Source: Nocardioides cavernae
Lineage (GTDB): Bacteria > Actinomycetota > Actinomycetes > Propionibacteriales > Nocardioidaceae
NCBI RefSeq assembly: GCF_013410035.1
Contig: NZ_JACCBW010000001.1
Coordinates: 620,001 to 684,000, forward strand
DNA length: 64,000 bases
Direction: 5' to 3'
Made by a program: the position numbers and the translations under genes. Of the stretch, positions 1-8,288 are shown in pieces. The stretch's first letter is position 1, and every line of letters begins with the position of its first letter. The notes beneath the pieces are model-generated. The model was not told the DNA's origin. It saw only the letters and a program-made list of their open reading frames with translations, and made no database searches.

Positions 1-2895
1 GCGCTCGTGCGCGGTCTCCGTCAGCGGCTTCTCGGCCGGGTAGAGGAAGTAGGCGTACGCCCGCTCGCGGGACCGTCCGACCCGGCCCCGCAGCTGGTGC
101 AGCTGCGAGAGGCCGAGGGTGTCGGAGCGCTCGATGATCATCGTGTTGGCGTTGGACACGTCGAGGCCCGACTCCACCAGCGTCGTGCAGACCAGGACGT
201 CGAAGCGCTTCTCCCAGAAGTCGAGCATCACCTGCTCGAGCTGGCGCTCGTTCATCTGGCCGTGCGCGGTCGCGACCCTGGCCTCCGGCACGAGCTCCTT
301 GATCCGGGCGGCGGCCTTCTCGATCGACTGCACCCGGTTGTGGATGTAGAACACCTGGCCCTCGCGCAGCAGCTCGCGGCGCACGGCCGCGACGACCTGG
401 CGGTCCTCGTAGGCACCGACGTAGGTGAGGACCGGGTGCCGCTCCTCCGGCGGCGTCGTGATCGTGGACATCTCCCGGATGCCGGTGACCGCCATCTCGA
501 GCGTGCGCGGGATCGGCGTGGCGCTCATCGAGAGCACGTCCACCGAGGTGCGCATCCGCTTCATCTGCTCCTTGTGCTCGACGCCGAAGCGCTGCTCCTC
601 GTCGACGATGATGAGACCGAGGTCCTTCACCTTGATCTCGGGGTTGAGCAGGCGGTGGGTGCCCACCACGATGTCGATCGAGCCGTCGGCGAGCCCGGCG
701 ACGACCTCCTTGGCCTCCTTGTCGGTCTGGAAGCGCGAGAGCCCCTTGATCACGACCGGGAAGCCGGTCATGCGCTCGGAGAACGTCGACAGGTGCTGGG
801 TGACGAGGAGGGTCGTCGGCACGAGCACGGCGACCTGCTTGCCGTCCTGCACGGCCTTGAAGGCCGCGCGCACCGCGATCTCGGTCTTGCCGTAGCCGAC
901 GTCGCCGCACACGAGCCGGTCCATCGGCACGACGCGACGCATGTCGGCCTTGACCTCGTCGACGGTGGTGAGCTGGTCGATCGTCTCGGTGAACGGGAAG
1001 GCGTCCTCGAGCTCGCGCTGCCACGGCGTGTCGGGACCGTAGGCGTAGCCCTGGGTGGCCTGGCGGGCGGCGTAGAGCTTGATGAGCTCGGCCGCGATCT
1101 CGCGCACCGCCCGGCGGGCCTTGTTCTTGCGCTTGGTCCAGTCACCGCCGCCGAGCCGGTCGAGGCTGGGGTTCTCCCCGCCGACGTAGCGGGTGACCTG
1201 GTCGAGGGTGTCGGCCGGGACGTAGAGCATGTCGTTGGGCCCGCCGCGCTTGCTGGGGCCGTACTCCAGGACGAGGTACTCCCGCACCGCGCCGCCGATC
1301 TCGCGCTGCTTCATCTCCACGAAGCGCCCCACGCCGTGCTGCTCGTGCACGACGTAGTCGCCGGCCTTCAGCTCGAGCGGGTCGATCTGCTTCTTGCGGC
1401 GCGCAGGCATCTTGCGCATGTCGCGGGTCGAGGCCTTCTGGCCGGAGAGGTCGTCGCCGGTGAGGACCGCGACGCCCGCCTCCTCGTCGACCAGGCCGTG
1501 GACGAGGTGGCCGCAGGTCACGGTGACGACGTCGGACCCCGCACCCTCGCCCTCCTCGACGAGTCGGGCGGCGATGTCGTTCTCGCCGAGGAGCTCGACG
1601 AACCGCTGGGCCGGGCCGTGGCCCGCGTGGACCACCGCCACGTCGACGCCGTCGGTGACCCACCCGCGGATGTCGTCGACCGCCCGCTGGAGGTCGCCGC
1701 GGTAGGCGTCGGCGCCCTGGGTGGGCAGGGTCCGGCTCGGCACGCCCGCCGTCTGCGCCTCGGCCGGCACGTCGGAGGTGTCGATCCCGAAGGGCGACAC
1801 CGTCCACCAGGCGTGCCCCAGCCCGAGGGCACGGAGCCGGACGTCGGCGATCTCGCGGTAGGACGCGGCACCGAGGTCGATCGGGGCCGTGCCGCCGCCC
1901 GCGGCCGCGGCCCACGAGGCGCTGAGGAACTCCTCGCTGGTGGCGACCAGGTCGTGCGCGCGGGTGCGGGCGCGCTCGGGGTCGAGGACCAGCACGGTCG
2001 TCTCGGCGGGCATGAGGTCGACGAGGAGCTCCATCGTGTCCACGAGCACCGGGGCGAGGGACTCCATGCCCTCCACGGCGATGCCGGCGGCCATCTTGTC
2101 GGTGAGCTCGAGCAGCTGCGGGTGCGCCTGGCCGAGCTCCGCGGCGCGACGGCGTACGTCCTCGGTGAGGAGCAGCTCGCGGCACGGCGGCGCCCAGAGC
2201 CGCTGCACCGTCTCGAGCGTGCGCTGGTCGGCGACGGAGAAGGCCCGGATCTCCTCCACGTCGTCGCCCCAGAACTCCACCCGCAACGGGTGCTCCTCGG
2301 TCGGCGGGAAGACGTCGACGATGCCGCCGCGCACCGCGAACTCCCCGCGCCGCTCGACCATGTCGACGCGGGTGTACGCCGTGTCCGCCAGGCCGCGGAC
2401 CACGTCGTCGAGCGGCCTGGAGTCCCCCGGGGCGAGCTCGACCGGCTCGATGTCGGCCAGTCCGGGGACCTGCGGCTGGAGCAGGCTGCGGATGGGGGCC
2501 ACGACGACCTGGAGGGGGCCGTTGGCGGCGTCGGTGCCGGGGTGGCGCAGCCGGCGGAGCACCGCGAGCCGGCGCCCGACCGTGTCGCTGCGCGGGCTGA
2601 GCCGCTCGTGCGGGAGCGTCTCCCAGCTCGGGTAGTAGGCGACCGTGTCGGGGTCGACGAGGTCGGCCAGCTCCTCGACGAGGTCCTCGGCCTCGCGGGA
2701 CGTCGCGGTGACCGCCAGGACCGTGCGGCCGCGCTCGACGAGACCGTGCACCACGAAGGGACGGACCGCGGCCGGACCGGTCAGGTCGAGCGAGGACTGC
2801 ACGGCGGCGTCGGCCAGCGCACCACCGAGGGTGGGGGCGGAGACGAGGCGCCGGGCGGTCGCGAGGAGCGGGGTGAGGAGGGGTGTGGAGGACAC
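1..2895 (-). CDS. mfd: Transcription-repair coupling factor Mfd, partial (C-terminus off the window)
   Basis: Mfd is a DNA translocase that removes RNA polymerase stalled at lesions and recruits UvrA. 965 codons are visible of a family length near 1150-1200, so about 200 C-terminal residues are missing. The UvrB-like N-terminal module is followed by the RNAP-interaction region, then the helicase: Walker A GDVGYGKTE near residue 666 and DEEQ box VDEEQRFG near residue 764. The GTG start at 2895 has GAAGGGA about 6 bases upstream and reads VSSTPLLTPLLATAR. Long open frames on the opposite strand are shadows of this high-GC gene. Confidence 0.96.
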   Translation of the reverse strand, partial: MSSTPLLTPLLATARRLVSAPTLGGALADAAVQSSLDLTGPAAVRPFVVHGLVERGRTVLAVTATSREAEDLVEELADLVDPDTVAYYPSWETLPHERLSPRSDTVGRRLAVLRRLRHPGTDAANGPLQVVVAPIRSLLQPQVPGLADIEPVELAPGDSRPLDDVVRGLADTAYTRVDMVERRGEFAVRGGIVDVFPPTEEHPLRVEFWGDDVEEIRAFSVADQRTLETVQRLWAPPCRELLLTEDVRRRAAELGQAHPQLLELTDKMAAGIAVEGMESLAPVLVDTMELLVDLMPAETTVLVLDPERARTRAHDLVATSEEFLSASWAAAAGGGTAPIDLGAASYREIADVRLRALGLGHAWWTVSPFGIDTSDVPAEAQTAGVPSRTLPTQGADAYRGDLQRAVDDIRGWVTDGVDVAVVHAGHGPAQRFVELLGENDIAARLVEEGEGAGSDVVTVTCGHLVHGLVDEEAGVAVLTGDDLSGQKASTRDMRKMPARRKKQIDPLELKAGDYVVHEQHGVGRFVEMKQREIGGAVREYLVLEYGPSKRGGPNDMLYVPADTLDQVTRYVGGENPSLDRLGGGDWTKRKNKARRAVREIAAELIKLYAARQATQGYAYGPDTPWQRELEDAFPFTETIDQLTTVDEVKADMRRVVPMDRLVCGDVGYGKTEIAVRAAFKAVQDGKQVAVLVPTTLLVTQHLSTFSERMTGFPVVIKGLSRFQTDKEAKEVVAGLADGSIDIVVGTHRLLNPEIKVKDLGLIIVDEEQRFGVEHKEQMKRMRTSVDVLSMSATPIPRTLEMAVTGIREMSTITTPPEERHPVLTYVGAYEDRQVVAAVRRELLREGQVFYIHNRVQSIEKAAARIKELVPEARVATAHGQMNERQLEQVMLDFWEKRFDVLVCTTLVESGLDVSNANTMIIERSDTLGLSQLHQLRGRVGRSRERAYAYFLYPAEKPLTETAHER

Positions 2896-3116
2896 CGGGA
2901 TCCCTTCGGGGAGCACGCAGAACGACCCCAAACGCGTGGCGGTTGGGGGGTTTTGAGAGTCTACGGGTGCTGCCCGACAGTGGCGCACGTGGGATTCCGG
3001 CGGACCCGCCCCAGCACGACAGGGTTTGCCCGGGCGTCACGCGGGTAGCAGGCACCTCAACGCCCGGCGGACACCTGCCGGTCGACCAGAACTTCTCCTG
3101 AGAGGAACACGGGGAC

Positions 3117-3800
3117 ATGCGCACCACGCGTCTCATCGCCGGCACCGTCACGGCCGGCCTGCTCGGCCTCACGCCGATCGCCATCGCCGCGCCCAGCCAG
3201 GCCGCCGACAACTGGACCACCACCATCGTGGCCACCCCCAGCACCACCGAGCTCGAGTACGGCAGCGACCTGTCGATCTCGGTCGACCTGTCGAGCTCCG
3301 ACGGCTTCGCGCCGGGCAGCACCGACGGCACCGTGACCCTGTTCGCGCAGGAGGCCGGGAGCAGCGCCTGGGCGCCGGTCGCGACCGCCGAGAACACCTA
3401 CGCGTCCTTCTACGACGTCAAGCCGCGGATGAACACCGCCTACAAGGTCGTCTACAGCGGCTTCACCGACCCCGACCAGGGCACCTACGGCGACAACTAC
3501 GCCGCCAGCGAGTCCGCCCCGTTCACCGTCGGCGTCGCCCGCAAGCTCACCGCCCCCAAGAGCGGCTTCGTCATCAAGGGCAAGCTCACGCCCGACGGCG
3601 GCAAGAAGAAGATCGTCATCTCGGTCTCGAAGAAGCAGGGCAAGGGCTACAAGAAGTTCAAGACGATCAAGACCAACAAGAAGGGCAAGTACAAGGTCAC
3701 CCTGCCCAAGCGCAAGGGCACCTGGTACTGGAACTTCGTCGTCAAGGGCGACTCGAAGTACCTCGGCACCGGCTTCGGCTGGCGCACCTGGGTCTCCTGA
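3117..3800 (+). CDS. Secreted Ig-like domain protein, function unknown
   Basis: A 227-residue exported protein. It has a Sec signal peptide (MRTTRLIAGTVTAGLLGL, hydrophobic core, likely cut after AAPSQAA near residue 31). The mature part is a beta-rich Ig-like region of the kind found in actinobacterial cell-surface proteins. It is followed by a very lysine-rich stretch around residues 160-205 (repeated KKG and KGK groups), which could bind anionic wall polymers or DNA. No catalytic motif is seen. GAGAGG lies upstream of the ATG. It stands alone, with a strong hairpin terminator downstream. Confidence 0.8.
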   Translation: MRTTRLIAGTVTAGLLGLTPIAIAAPSQAADNWTTTIVATPSTTELEYGSDLSISVDLSSSDGFAPGSTDGTVTLFAQEAGSSAWAPVATAENTYASFYDVKPRMNTAYKVVYSGFTDPDQGTYGDNYAASESAPFTVGVARKLTAPKSGFVIKGKLTPDGGKKKIVISVSKKQGKGYKKFKTIKTNKKGKYKVTLPKRKGTWYWNFVVKGDSKYLGTGFGWRTWVS

Positions 3801-3857
3801 CCCGCTGCACCACCCGCACCACTGATCCACCCGCGACCTCAGGTCGCGCAGCGCACC

Positions 3858-3889
3858 CGGCCCGGCACGGACACCTCCGTGCCGGGCCG
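3858..3889 (+). terminator. Strong intrinsic terminator-like hairpin
   Basis: A perfect 14-bp stem (CGGCCCGGCACGGA at 3858-3871 with its complement at 3876-3889) closed by the tetraloop CACC, 57 bases after the preceding stop codon. There is no U-tract, which is common for actinobacterial terminators. Confidence 0.75.
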
Positions 3890-3961
3890 GTGTCGTCCCG
3901 GCCGCGTGATCGTCCGAAGGACGGATGCCGGACGGCCCCGTCCGACATAGGTTCGCGTGGC

Positions 3962-5452
3962 ATGAACCACTTCTCGGGAACAGACCAGTCCACCCTGCCC
4001 ACCCTCGACCGTCGCCGCCTCCTCGCCGGCGCCGCCGGAGCAGCCGGGGGCGTCGCCCTCGTCGCGGCCGGCCAGCCCGCCTGGGCCGCCGACACCACCC
4101 GCCCGGGGGCCGTGCGCCCGCCGGTCCTGCGCCAGCGCGACACCCAGGTCGTCCGCAAGATCCGGCCCGCGCGTGCGCTGCGCGACCTCCGCGTGCTGTC
4201 CGAGCAGATCGGCCCCCGCATCGGCGGCACGGCCTCGGAGAAGGCCGCCGCGGAGTTCGCGCTGACCTCGTTCCGCAGCGCGGGCTGCACGGACGTACGC
4301 CTCGAGCCGTTCGCCGTGGCCGACAAGTTCCTCGCCGACATCGGCGACCCGGACGGCCAGCTGCCCGACGACATCTGCTGGCAGGCGGGCGCCTCGCCGG
4401 ACGCCGGGCTCGACGGCGCGCCGGTGACCGGTCGCGTCGTCGACGTCCGGGCCGCGACCGCGCCGGCGTGGCCCGCCGACCCGGCCGCGATCACCGGCGC
4501 GGTGGTGCTGGCCGACGACGCGCAGGACGCCGTCCCCGCCACCCGGGTGAGCCTGCGTGCGGCGTTCGTGCTGGAGGCCCAGCGACGCGGTGCGGCGGCG
4601 GTCGTGCTGCTGCCCGCCGACCTCGAGTACCCCCGCCGCGCGTCGGCGGCCTCGCTCCGACTGGTGCCGACGACCGGCACCACTCCCCCGCCGTGGACGC
4701 CCGTCGCGACGATCCCGGTGCTCGGCGTCGCCCAGGTCCAGAAGCGGCTGCTCCGCGAGGACGTCGCGGTCCGCGCGCTCCGCCTCACCATCGGCACGAC
4801 CTCGCACCGCAACCTCACGAGCAACAACGTCCTCGCGGACATCCCGGGCCGTCAGGGGCCGGGCGGCTCGGTCGTCTACATCTCCGGTCACTACGACTCC
4901 GTCATCGGTGCACCGGGCGCCAACGACGACGGGTCGGGCACCGTGCTCACGCTCGAGCTCGCGCGCGTGCTGCGCACCATGCCGCGTCCCGACGCCACCA
5001 TCCGGCTGGCGCTGTGGGGCTCGGAGGAGCAGGGGCTGATCGGCTCGCGCCACCACGTCGCCCAGCTGCCCCAGGCCCAGCGCGACCGGATCCGCGGCGT
5101 CTTCCAGAACGACATGGTCGGCACGAGCTGGAGCCCCGCCACCCGCTACTGGCTGCTGTCCTTCTCGGGCACCGGCAACGCGACCACCGACCGCATCCAG
5201 GCGGCAGCCTCACGCCTCGGCTACGCCCCGCAGATCTCCCCGGTGACCGAGCGTGGCGCCAGCGACCACCAGTCCTTCCAGGAGGTCGGCATCGCGTCGG
5301 CCAACTTCTCCTGGCGCGGCGAGGCGACCCCGGCGCTGCTCGAGCCGCCCTACCACTCCCCCGAGGACACCATCGCCCGCAACATCAGCATGGACCGCCT
5401 CACCGTGAGCATGGAGATGATCGGCTGCGCGGCCTACGACCTCGCGAGCTGA
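3962..5452 (+). CDS. Tat-exported M28-family zinc aminopeptidase
   Basis: A 496-residue secreted metallopeptidase. The N-terminus carries a Tat signal (DRRRLLAGAAGAAGG, ending AWAAD), so it is probably exported folded. A PA-like insert region (about residues 130-270) precedes the M28 catalytic domain. The co-catalytic zinc set is complete: H310 in HYDS, D322 in NDDGSG, E355/E356 in GSEEQG, D384 in NDMVG and H436 in SDHQS. The ATG at 3962 was chosen because it gives the twin-arginine signal intact; a longer open frame upstream has no such signal. The family releases N-terminal amino acids; the substrate is unknown. Confidence 0.9.
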   Translation: MNHFSGTDQSTLPTLDRRRLLAGAAGAAGGVALVAAGQPAWAADTTRPGAVRPPVLRQRDTQVVRKIRPARALRDLRVLSEQIGPRIGGTASEKAAAEFALTSFRSAGCTDVRLEPFAVADKFLADIGDPDGQLPDDICWQAGASPDAGLDGAPVTGRVVDVRAATAPAWPADPAAITGAVVLADDAQDAVPATRVSLRAAFVLEAQRRGAAAVVLLPADLEYPRRASAASLRLVPTTGTTPPPWTPVATIPVLGVAQVQKRLLREDVAVRALRLTIGTTSHRNLTSNNVLADIPGRQGPGGSVVYISGHYDSVIGAPGANDDGSGTVLTLELARVLRTMPRPDATIRLALWGSEEQGLIGSRHHVAQLPQAQRDRIRGVFQNDMVGTSWSPATRYWLLSFSGTGNATTDRIQAAASRLGYAPQISPVTERGASDHQSFQEVGIASANFSWRGEATPALLEPPYHSPEDTIARNISMDRLTVSMEMIGCAAYDLAS

Positions 5453-5458
5453 AGCCCC

Positions 5459-5875
5459 TCAGTCGCCCGCGGGCGGGGGCGGACCGGCGTCCACCTCCGC
5501 CTGCGAGCGCAGGATGCAGAACTGGTTGCCCTCGGGGTCGGCGAACACCACCCAGCCGGTGCCGGGGCCGTACGTCCCCCGCTGGTCGTCGACCTCGGTG
5601 GCGCCCAGGCCGCGGACCCGCTCGACCTCGTCGTCCCGGCTGCCCTCGCGCGGGCGCAGGTCGAAGTGGATGCGTTTGGCGGGCAGGTCGGCGTCGGGCA
5701 CCTCGAGGAACAGGATCGTGTGCCCGGTCGCGGGGTCGTGGATCTCGCACTCCTCGTGACCGGGCTCGTTGGGGTCGCCGTCCCGGTCGACGTAGCCGAG
5801 CAGCGCCTTCCACCACTCGGAGAGCGCGTAGGCGTCGTGGCAGTCCACGGTCGTGTGCGAGACGAAGGAGGTCAT
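5459..5875 (-). CDS. VOC/glyoxalase-like domain protein
   Basis: A 138-residue single-unit vicinal-oxygen-chelate protein of the type often annotated as glyoxalase/bleomycin-resistance-like. It begins MTSFVSHTTVDCHDAYALS and has the usual closing stretch FADPEGNQFCIL, with possible metal ligands H8 and the E of DPEGNQF. Such proteins span lyases, dioxygenases and resistance proteins, and the sequence does not decide among them. It converges with the M28 gene (6-base gap) and diverges from the guanidine-riboswitch transcript. Confidence 0.8.
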   Translation of the reverse strand: MTSFVSHTTVDCHDAYALSEWWKALLGYVDRDGDPNEPGHEECEIHDPATGHTILFLEVPDADLPAKRIHFDLRPREGSRDDEVERVRGLGATEVDDQRGTYGPGTGWVVFADPEGNQFCILRSQAEVDAGPPPPAGD

Positions 5876-5916
5876 GGGACCCACGCTGGCAAGGCGCGCG
5901 CCCGTCCGCAAGCGAT

Positions 5917-5922
5917 TAGGGT
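5917..5922 (+). promoter_or_regulatory. Putative -10 box (TAGGGT) of the gdx transcript
   Basis: TAGGGT fits the actinobacterial TAnnnT -10 consensus. A transcript starting about 7 bases later would begin just ahead of the guanidine-III aptamer at 5945. No clear -35 box is visible. Confidence 0.45.
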
Positions 5923-5944
5923 GGGGCCACCCCACGAGGGGTGA

Positions 5945-5984
5945 CCCGACGAGGGAGCCGTACCGGGAGCGCGACAAGACGGCC
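5945..5984 (+). promoter_or_regulatory. Guanidine-III (ykkC-III) riboswitch
   Basis: The RNA matches the known guanidine-III aptamer layout in order. P1 left strand CCCG (5945-5948) pairs with CGGG (5964-5967). The conserved ACGAGG (5949-5954) follows P1. P2 GCCGU (5957-5961) pairs with ACGGC (5979-5983). The conserved GACAAGACGGC block is at 5973-5983. The two stems interleave as the class's pseudoknot. The ribosome-binding site GAGGAG (5988-5993) starts four bases after the aptamer, so guanidinium binding could control translation initiation. The downstream gene is an SMR exporter of the type this class controls. Confidence 0.9.
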
Positions 5985-5999
5985 ATCGAGGAGATGGCC

Positions 6000-6314
6000 A
6001 TGGCCTGGTTCGTGCTCGTCCTGTCCGGAGTCCTGGAGGCGGTGTGGGCGACCGCCCTCGGCCGCTCGGAGGGACTCACCCGCCCGGTGCCGACCGCGAC
6101 CTTCGCGGTCGCGCTGCTGATGAGCATGGCCGGTCTCGGCTACGCGATGCGCACCCTGCCGGTCGGGACGTCGTACGCCGTCTGGGTCGGCATCGGTGCG
6201 GTGCTCACGATCGTCGTCGCGGTCGTCACCGGCGACGAGCCGTTCTCCCTCGTCAAGGGACTGCTGCTCGCCGGGCTCGTCGGCTGCATCGTGGGCCTCA
6301 AGCTGGTCCACTGA
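6000..6314 (+). CDS. gdx: Guanidinium exporter, SMR family (Gdx/SugE)
   Basis: A 104-residue, four-helix small multidrug resistance protein. Proton-coupled antiport depends on the membrane glutamate, which falls at E13 (MAWFVLVLSGVLEAVWA) only with the ATG at 6000. That ATG also sits 6 bases after GAGGAG, so it is preferred over the ATG at 5994. The EAVWATALGRSEG pattern resembles the Gdx/SugE branch rather than EmrE. With the guanidine-III riboswitch directly upstream, the likely role is export of guanidinium from the cytoplasm. Usually works as an antiparallel dimer; only one subunit gene is present here. Confidence 0.9.
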   Translation: MAWFVLVLSGVLEAVWATALGRSEGLTRPVPTATFAVALLMSMAGLGYAMRTLPVGTSYAVWVGIGAVLTIVVAVVTGDEPFSLVKGLLLAGLVGCIVGLKLVH

Positions 6315-6344
6315 CCAGACCGACGAGACCCGACGAGGGCGCGC

Positions 6345-7115
6345 TCAGGCGGTGCCGTGGCGCCGGACGAAGTCGATGATCTCGTCGGCGAGCTCGGGAC
6401 GGCACACGATGAGGTCGGGCAGCGAGGTGTCCTCCTCGTTGTAGACCAGCGGCGACCCGTCGACCCGGCTGCAGTGGAGGCCGGCGGCGCGGGCGACGGC
6501 GACCGGGGCGGCGTTGTCCCACTGGTACTGGCCGCCGGCGTGGACGTAGGCGTCGGCGAGGTCGCGGACCACGCTCATCACCTTCACGCCCGCGCTGCCC
6601 ATCGGCACGAGCTCGGCGTCGAGCTCGGCCGCGAGGGCCTCGACGAAGGCCGGCGGGCGGCTGCGCGACACCGCGATCCGCGGGCGTTCGGAGGTGCGCG
6701 GGGGCACGACGCTGGGACGGCCGGTGCTGAAGGTCTCCCCCAGCGCGGGCTGCGCGACCGCACCGGCGACGAGGTCACCGTCCTCCCACAGCGCGACGTG
6801 CACGGCCCAGTCGTCGCGGGGCGGCTCGGAGAACTCCCGGGTCCCGTCGAGGGGGTCGATGATCCACACCCGGCGCGCGGTGACGCGGGACGTGTCGTCG
6901 GTCGCCTCCTCGGACAGGACGGCGTCGTCGGGCCGGTGCGCGGTGAGCACCCGGTCGAGCTCGGCCTGCGCGGCAGCGTCACCCGCGTCCTTGAGGGCCT
7001 TGCCCTCGAGGCCGTCGGCCGCGGCGCCCGCACGGACGTCGAGCAGCACGGAGCCCGCTCGTTCGGCCGCCCAGACGGCGAAGGCGTGGTCGTCGAGCGT
7101 GGTGGGATCGATCAT
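6345..7115 (-). CDS. cysQ: Inositol-monophosphatase-family 3'(2'),5'-bisphosphate nucleotidase (CysQ-like)
   Basis: A 256-residue Mg-dependent phosphatase. The metal-binding signature WIIDPLDGTREF is intact, with the partner acidic site LSEEATDD upstream and WDNAAPVAVARAAG near the C-terminus. The family hydrolyses PAP/PAPS-type nucleotides or inositol monophosphate; the DGTREF form favours CysQ. TAGGCT lies 6 bases upstream of the ATG, suggesting a leaderless mRNA. It lies 9 bases after the LuxR-type gene on the same strand, so read-through is also possible. Confidence 0.85.
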   Translation of the reverse strand: MIDPTTLDDHAFAVWAAERAGSVLLDVRAGAAADGLEGKALKDAGDAAAQAELDRVLTAHRPDDAVLSEEATDDTSRVTARRVWIIDPLDGTREFSEPPRDDWAVHVALWEDGDLVAGAVAQPALGETFSTGRPSVVPPRTSERPRIAVSRSRPPAFVEALAAELDAELVPMGSAGVKVMSVVRDLADAYVHAGGQYQWDNAAPVAVARAAGLHCSRVDGSPLVYNEEDTSLPDLIVCRPELADEIIDFVRRHGTA

Positions 7116-7124
7116 GACGCCAGC

Positions 7125-7847
7125 CTATCGACGGGCGACGGCCACCGATCCCTCGCTCTCCCGCCGCGGGCTGGGGACGAGGTCGGCGCCGTCCGCCACG
7201 TCGTACGCCTGGTGGAACATCGCGACCGCCTTGAGCTGCGTCGAGGCGCCGAGCTTCGCGCGCAGGGCCTTCACGTGGCTGCGGACCGTGCCGTGCGCGA
7301 CGCCCATCTCCTTGCCGACCTCGGCCACGCGGTGGCCGGAGGCGAGCAGCTCCAGGACGCGACGCTGCTGCGGCGAGAGGCTCTCGAGCTGCGCGCGCAG
7401 CTGACGGCGCCGGTCGAGGTCGAGCGCCCACGACGTCTGGAGGGCGGCCCTGCGCTCGGGGTCCATGGAGGTACCGCCGGCCGCGAGCCGGCGCACGACG
7501 GCGGCCAGCTCGGCGACGGAGGTCGTGACGGTGACGAGGTCGACGGCCTCGTTGGCGAGCAGTCCGCCCCAGCGGACGGCCGACTCGGCGGAGGTCACCA
7601 CGACCACCCGTACGCCGCCGCGCTGGACCAGCCGATCCACCTGGAGCACGAGCGACGGGTTGTCAAGGCCGTCAACGATGACCACCAGGATCTCCGGTCT
7701 TTCTTCCCCGGCGACTGTCAAGCGACCACGGGCGACCGCGGACTCCCAGGTCCGGGTCTCCGCCGCCATCCCGGCAGAGCGCAGCGCCGCCGCCACCGCC
7801 TGGGCGACCAGGAGGTGCGGGGACAGCACGCACACAGGACCCGCCAC
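7125..7847 (-). CDS. Atypical LuxR-family transcriptional regulator of the EPS locus
   Basis: A 240-residue regulator with a degenerate receiver-like N-terminus and a LuxR/NarL helix-turn-helix at about residues 165-225 (LSPQQRRVLELLASGHRVAEV, then GTVRSHVKALRAKLG). The acidic pair expected after beta-1 is replaced by SP (VCVLSPHLL), so conventional phosphorylation is doubtful even though an Asp remains in VVIVDG. The C-terminus resembles the response regulator at 9739-10422, suggesting paralogues. The GTG at 7847 follows GGAGGGAGGA by 9 bases. A palindrome of the locus-wide motif type lies about 85 bases upstream. Confidence 0.82.
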   Translation of the reverse strand: MAGPVCVLSPHLLVAQAVAAALRSAGMAAETRTWESAVARGRLTVAGEERPEILVVIVDGLDNPSLVLQVDRLVQRGGVRVVVVTSAESAVRWGGLLANEAVDLVTVTTSVAELAAVVRRLAAGGTSMDPERRAALQTSWALDLDRRRQLRAQLESLSPQQRRVLELLASGHRVAEVGKEMGVAHGTVRSHVKALRAKLGASTQLKAVAMFHQAYDVADGADLVPSPRRESEGSVAVARR

Positions 7848-8288
7848 GCTGATCAGTCCTCCCTCCACAGCCGGTCCGGGCCAGCCTCTCGCCCAGCCCC
7901 ACGCGGGATGTCGACCGTTTGGCCAACGTGCACCACATTGGGGAGGCCGTACGCGGGAAGCGGGCCCCGCGAGGGCCGTACGTCCGTCCCGCCCGGTTCT
8001 CCCGGCGCGCCACCGCGGCAGGGGCGCCCGGGCTCCCACCGGACGCCCGGGCCACGCGTCACGACCGGCGCCGACCTACCCCCTTGAGGTGAAATTGGGG
8101 CTCACTCGGGACGGGCTCGGAAGTCGCTGAAGAGGACCTTGACGAAGCCTTGGGCAGTCCTCCCAAGTCCGGACCAGACCGCCTTTGCCCCAGATGCGGT
8201 ACGGCCCACAGACTCACCTCACTCCCCGAGCAGTGGGTCTGCTCAGGGGAACGCATCACATGGGGAAGCACCAAGGGGGAAGGGAATC
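7848..8288. other. 441-bp divergent control region between LuxR gene and histidine kinase
   Basis: No convincing gene is seen. It holds the palindrome at 7923-7943, an AAATTGGGG half-site at 8092-8100 and an inverted repeat CTTGGG-N7-CCCAAG at 8149-8167. GGGGGAAGGGA just before 8289 is the ribosome-binding site of the kinase gene. The half-sites resemble those of the repeated motif elsewhere in the locus, suggesting a multi-site control region. Confidence 0.5.
7923..7943. promoter_or_regulatory. Candidate operator (locus-wide motif, copy 1)
   Basis: CCAACGTG (7923-7930), spacer CAC, then CACATTGG (7934-7941): 7 of 8 positions complementary. It contains ACCACATTGGGG, the same form as copies before other EPS transcription units. 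It lies about 85 bases upstream of the LuxR start, so autoregulation is possible. Confidence 0.55.

Noticed and set aside
7..3048. 1013-codon plus-strand open frame over mfd
   Set aside because: It is antisense to mfd, has no recognisable motifs and consists of low-complexity Arg/Val/Asp/Gly-rich sequence typical of high-GC shadows.
1142..3397. 751-codon minus-strand frame overlapping mfd
   Set aside because: Wrong frame; the true mfd frame carries the Walker A and DEEQ motifs.
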